Position numbers and translations under genes: made by a program | NCBI RefSeq assembly: GCF_921293095.1 | Contig: NC_060254.1 | Coordinates: forward strand, 105,548,917 to 105,612,916 | Direction of reading: 5' to 3' | Length of the DNA: 64,000 bases | Source: Ischnura elegans | Taxonomy: Eukaryota > Arthropoda > Insecta > Odonata > Coenagrionidae | Shown: positions 60,879 through 64,000 of the stretch, in pieces | Numbering within the stretch: the first letter of the stretch is position 1 | How the letters are laid out: the number at the start of each line of letters is the position of its first letter | The notes under the pieces: model-generated | Told to the model about the DNA's origin: nothing | Seen by the model: the letters and a program-made list of their open reading frames with translations, nothing else | Databases searched by the model: none

Positions 60879-61465
60879 TTAACCCTTTCGACACAGTGGT
60901 GTTGTTGCCTTAGCATGACTGTTGGACTGAGCCCCAAGGGTCCCTTCCGTCCCCTCTGTACGGACCATTTTGCAGGACATTGGTTAAGAAGGGTCTCACG
61001 GATAATCACACTCCCTCAGCGCCAATCTTTTTCGACTTTTCCGCATTATCTCGGGATCAAAGTATAGTTGGTCTTCCTCCTTTCCGGGTTGATAGCCCTA
61101 GTAGCAGAATTGGTTCCGGGTCAACTCATGATTAGTTTATGTGAATTTTCTACATGGATAATTGTTGTTTGTCCGTATGTTGCAGTCTTCGAATTCAATT
61201 CCTCGGTTTCTTTTCTGTGCAATGTCAACTTTTGAACGGAGCTCTGCCGTCCTAACCAACGGATTTAATGCATTAACAATTTATATGTTGATGGTCCAGA
61301 TAAGGTTTCGCGTATCCTCGACCGGCATAAAAGGGCAACGATACGGATATTTACGGCATTCCTTGGCCTGCGTCGGAAAATATATGACGAATATTTGCGG
61401 CTTTCGTCCTCCGTGTCAAAAACCGTCCGGGCGAATATTTACTTTTTTAGTAGCGAAAGGGTTAA
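60879..61465. mobile_element. TTAA-flanked, piggyBac-like MITE (intact ends)
   Basis: TTAA-CCCTTTCG at the left and CGAAAGGG-TTAA at the right are perfect inverted ends over 12 bp. 587 bp, no coding capacity. The orthologous position in copy 1 is 1,797-2,379. Confidence 0.8.
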
Positions 61466-63152
61466 TTAGATGTGGCGTTTAGGAGGGGCGAGAGGATCGA
61501 GTCGATTCTCACCCAATCTCACGTGGGGGTCCTTGCAAGTATCACGTAATTTTTTTCTAAAAAAATGATAAAACATTGCTTTTTAATAAATCTAACGAAT
61601 GAAGGTTAGATTATGGTATTTACACTAAACATACGTTTTCAATTCTGTCGCGATAATAACGCATGGATATGGGTCATCGTTTTAAGTTATTGATTTTTTA
61701 TTTTACCACTAAGATAACCCGTGAAATATAGAAATAAGGTTCGCTTGACTGCCTCCTTTGTTTCCAGTATCAAGTTCAACGATTTATGTGAAGAGAGAAG
61801 GAAATTTTTATGCAAATATTGACTGATCATTGATTAAAAATTATCTTCCGTATTAATTTATCCAAAATAAACTAGATAAAGTTAAATCGTGATCTCGGTG
61901 GAACAAAGCAACTTTGGATTTGTACAAATTGGAATTCAAAGAATCATGTTCAACTTGTAATTTTATACTATATCGTGTGGTCAATAAAATAATTTTTTTA
62001 GTTATATATTTAAATTTTGCTGCCTGCCTATTTTTTAAAACAAAAAAATTGATACGGTGTAATATTTCCCAAAATGTTTGTATGCTATGTATTTCTTTGG
62101 TACTGCTTATTCTACGAATTCTCTAGTGTTGCTATTATAATACTTAAAGTTATATATTTCTAAGTCATTTTACATATTTATACAAATCTTTCACTGCTAA
62201 AATAAAGTGGATATAGAGAATTCCACATTAAAGTACAATGATTTCATCTGTTACGTGAGATTTTAATATACCTACCCTATTCAATATCACTTTAGAAAGC
62301 TCCCAAAGAAATAGACTGTTGTTTAAAAGTCACTGAACAAATATGTGAATTTCTATAGAATTTTTTGGGTGTCCTTCTTTTTAAATAAACAGCCTTTGTT
62401 TTAGCATCCATTTCCACGATTTATAAAGACAGGCGGGTATAATATTTTGAGTCATTCCACCTCAATTTCAAAAAAGCTTGTCCCGTAGGGTGTCAGATTT
62501 TGATGAATTCATGGTTGATAGTTTATAGTTGAAGCTGTAGGTCATACTACTATGATATAGACTACCAGTCTATGAGTAGGTACACGTCCATATACTAGTA
62601 TTAAAAATAATCGGAAAGCCGCACGGGAGAAAAAGTAAACGTTCAAATATTTCCAAAAAATATCATTCAGGAGTTGATTTAAATTTAATTTTTGTTATTC
62701 TAAGGCAATGATTGAGCCTGCATTCTAAAGATTAAATGCTTGGGCCACTTCCGAGATGTGTTATTTGAAAAAAGTTGATTTGTTGAACAATATTTTAAAT
62801 ATTTAGATATAACAATAATAGATAGGTGCACTTTAGCAATATTTTACTCAAAGTGACTACCGAAAGGACTTATCAGTAAAATAAGCAATAAATAATGTCT
62901 CTACGACAATTTGATAGTTAAATTGTTGGATTTATATGATTTAGCGCAATTTTTTTAGGAAAATAATCGATAACGTATTAAAACCATATATGAAATAAAG
63001 ATCTCACGGTATTTAGTGTGTGGTTGATGAAGACCCATACAGGTATCAAAATCTGAGTCTCTTAGGGACAATCGCTTGTTGAATTAAGGTGGATTGACCC
63101 ATGTTTAATAATCTAACCCCCGAATTTAACTTAATTTTTTGCTCTCTTCTAG

Positions 63153-64000
63153 GTGCAACCAATCCCCGGACATGAGGGGAAGAATGAAAGGTGGAGCAGG
63201 AAGAATAAAGAAGAGAAGAAGACGATGGCCTCGCGGGACACCCAATGCTAATTCCTTTTATGTTATTCGGAGAGATTTGACTCGAATTTTAATCCTCTTT
63301 TTTGCTCTTTCAATTTCAGAATGAATATTGAAGAGTATGAACACCATTCATCGACTTGAGTTGAAGGCTGGTAAGAGTGCAGTTTTCCTCGGGCGCTGTG
63401 CATTGCCGTATATTTTCATCAGGTTTACATCAGGTAATCTTGAACGTGAAATGGTAAAATACAGAAGACCTAGACCACACAACAGGAGTTTTGAGAGACT
63501 CCTGGTGGAAAGTGAATTCACCCTCGATTATCAAAGCACGAGCTCTAGGTAAAAACAGTACACGAAAGGTAACGGCTCGAAGGAGCAAGTTTGAAAAGGT
63601 TTCGAAACAGCGCTGAAACAAAGGTACCACAAAGTGCACTTAAACGTTATTTACTACGAATGAGACCGGTCCCAGGAGACAAAGAATGCATTCTTAGGCA
63701 GGAAATCTACGTGGTTATTTTTGTGTGTGTAGTTTTTTTTAGGTATTTGGGTGGGTTTGTACTAACACCATTTATTGCAGGAGTGAAGAATGAAGACGTA
63801 GCTGAGGCCCCGAAGATTGAAGACATCGAAGGGGGCCTCGAAGAATGAAGAGGGAAGATAATGTGTGTGCATATCGGGAATGAGTGGACATTGATAATCC
63901 CTCGCCTGAACTGGGTTTACTTTGTTTGTACTTAATTGTAACATGTCTGTAACTCCTTCCCTTCCAGCCATGAAGATTGAAGACATCAAATTGAGCTCGA
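63153..64000 (+). ncRNA. Second copy of the GAAGA-exon transcript, 5' part
   Basis: Acceptors and donors are conserved with copy 1: exon 63,320-63,370 (51 nt, donor GTAAGAG), exon from 63,781, exon from 63,968. The exon at 63,781 lacks 7 nt present at 4,701, while its splice signals are kept, which fits a non-coding RNA. The rest lies beyond the window. Confidence 0.45.

Larger units (their letters stand above)
60743..64000 (+). repeat. 3.3-kb direct duplication, copy 2 (cut by window end)
   Basis: Same order of features as 1,661-4,927 and same strand. It continues to the last base, so the true length is unknown and the tandem exon array may be duplicated too. Confidence 0.92.

Noticed and set aside
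1..64000. Prokaryotic operons, CRISPR arrays, rRNA
   Set aside because: No evenly spaced short direct repeats of CRISPR type, no ribosomal RNA-like stretch, and no dense coding. The sequence is clearly eukaryotic and repeat-rich.

Overview
Eukaryotic, AT-rich nuclear DNA, very probably from an insect or other arthropod. The evidence is spliceosomal splice sites, Penelope-like retroelements with GIY-YIG endonucleases, many short hAT-type and TTAA-flanked non-autonomous DNA transposons, and mariner debris. I cannot name the species. No complete host protein-coding gene is visible. Most open reading frames here are transposon fragments or chance.

Layout. 1-1.66 kb: intergenic, with a dispersed repeat and a tRNA T-arm-like hairpin. 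1.66-4.93 kb: a segment repeated in direct orientation at 60.74-64.00 kb, offset about 59.08 kb. 4.07-9.0 kb: a putative multi-exon non-coding transcript with GAAGA-rich exons, containing a tandem array in which one exon plus its intron is copied about every 361 bp. The 5' part of the same unit starts again at 63.15 kb. 9.1-13.5 kb: low-information DNA and hAT-type MITEs. 13.57-19.11 kb: a four-level transposon nest, supported by matching target-site duplications at three levels: a hAT element, then a second hAT-type element, then an inverted pair of Penelope-like copies, then a 500-bp E-box-rich MITE. 19.1-27 kb: MITEs, a TTAA element, short repeated blocks and a 70-bp perfect palindrome. 27-27.9 kb: a second Penelope-like fragment. 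28-36.7 kb: a decayed array of related modules into which further elements inserted, including a second copy of the 500-bp MITE and a dead mariner. 37-39 kb: more MITEs. 40.1-40.6 kb: a GC-rich, acidic/proline-rich minus-strand reading frame, the best candidate for non-transposon-like coding sequence, though of unknown function. 42.5-44.3 kb: a third Penelope-like fragment split by a TA-flanked MITE. 50.4-51.5 kb and 54.4-56.1 kb: two candidate host transcript 5' ends, the second with CRE and E-box motifs, a strong first donor, and a second exon ending in ATG just before a strong donor. 59.4-60.3 kb: a fourth Penelope-like fragment.

The elements do not form a pathway. What the window shows is insertion history: nested target-site duplications and empty sites in paralogous modules give a relative chronology. 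The most unusual items are the duplicated non-coding unit with its tandem exon-intron array, the E-box MITE (two copies of exactly 500 bp with 7 and 6 CACGTG sites), and the Penelope pair with near-identical 1,180-bp inverted arms and hammerhead-like motifs.
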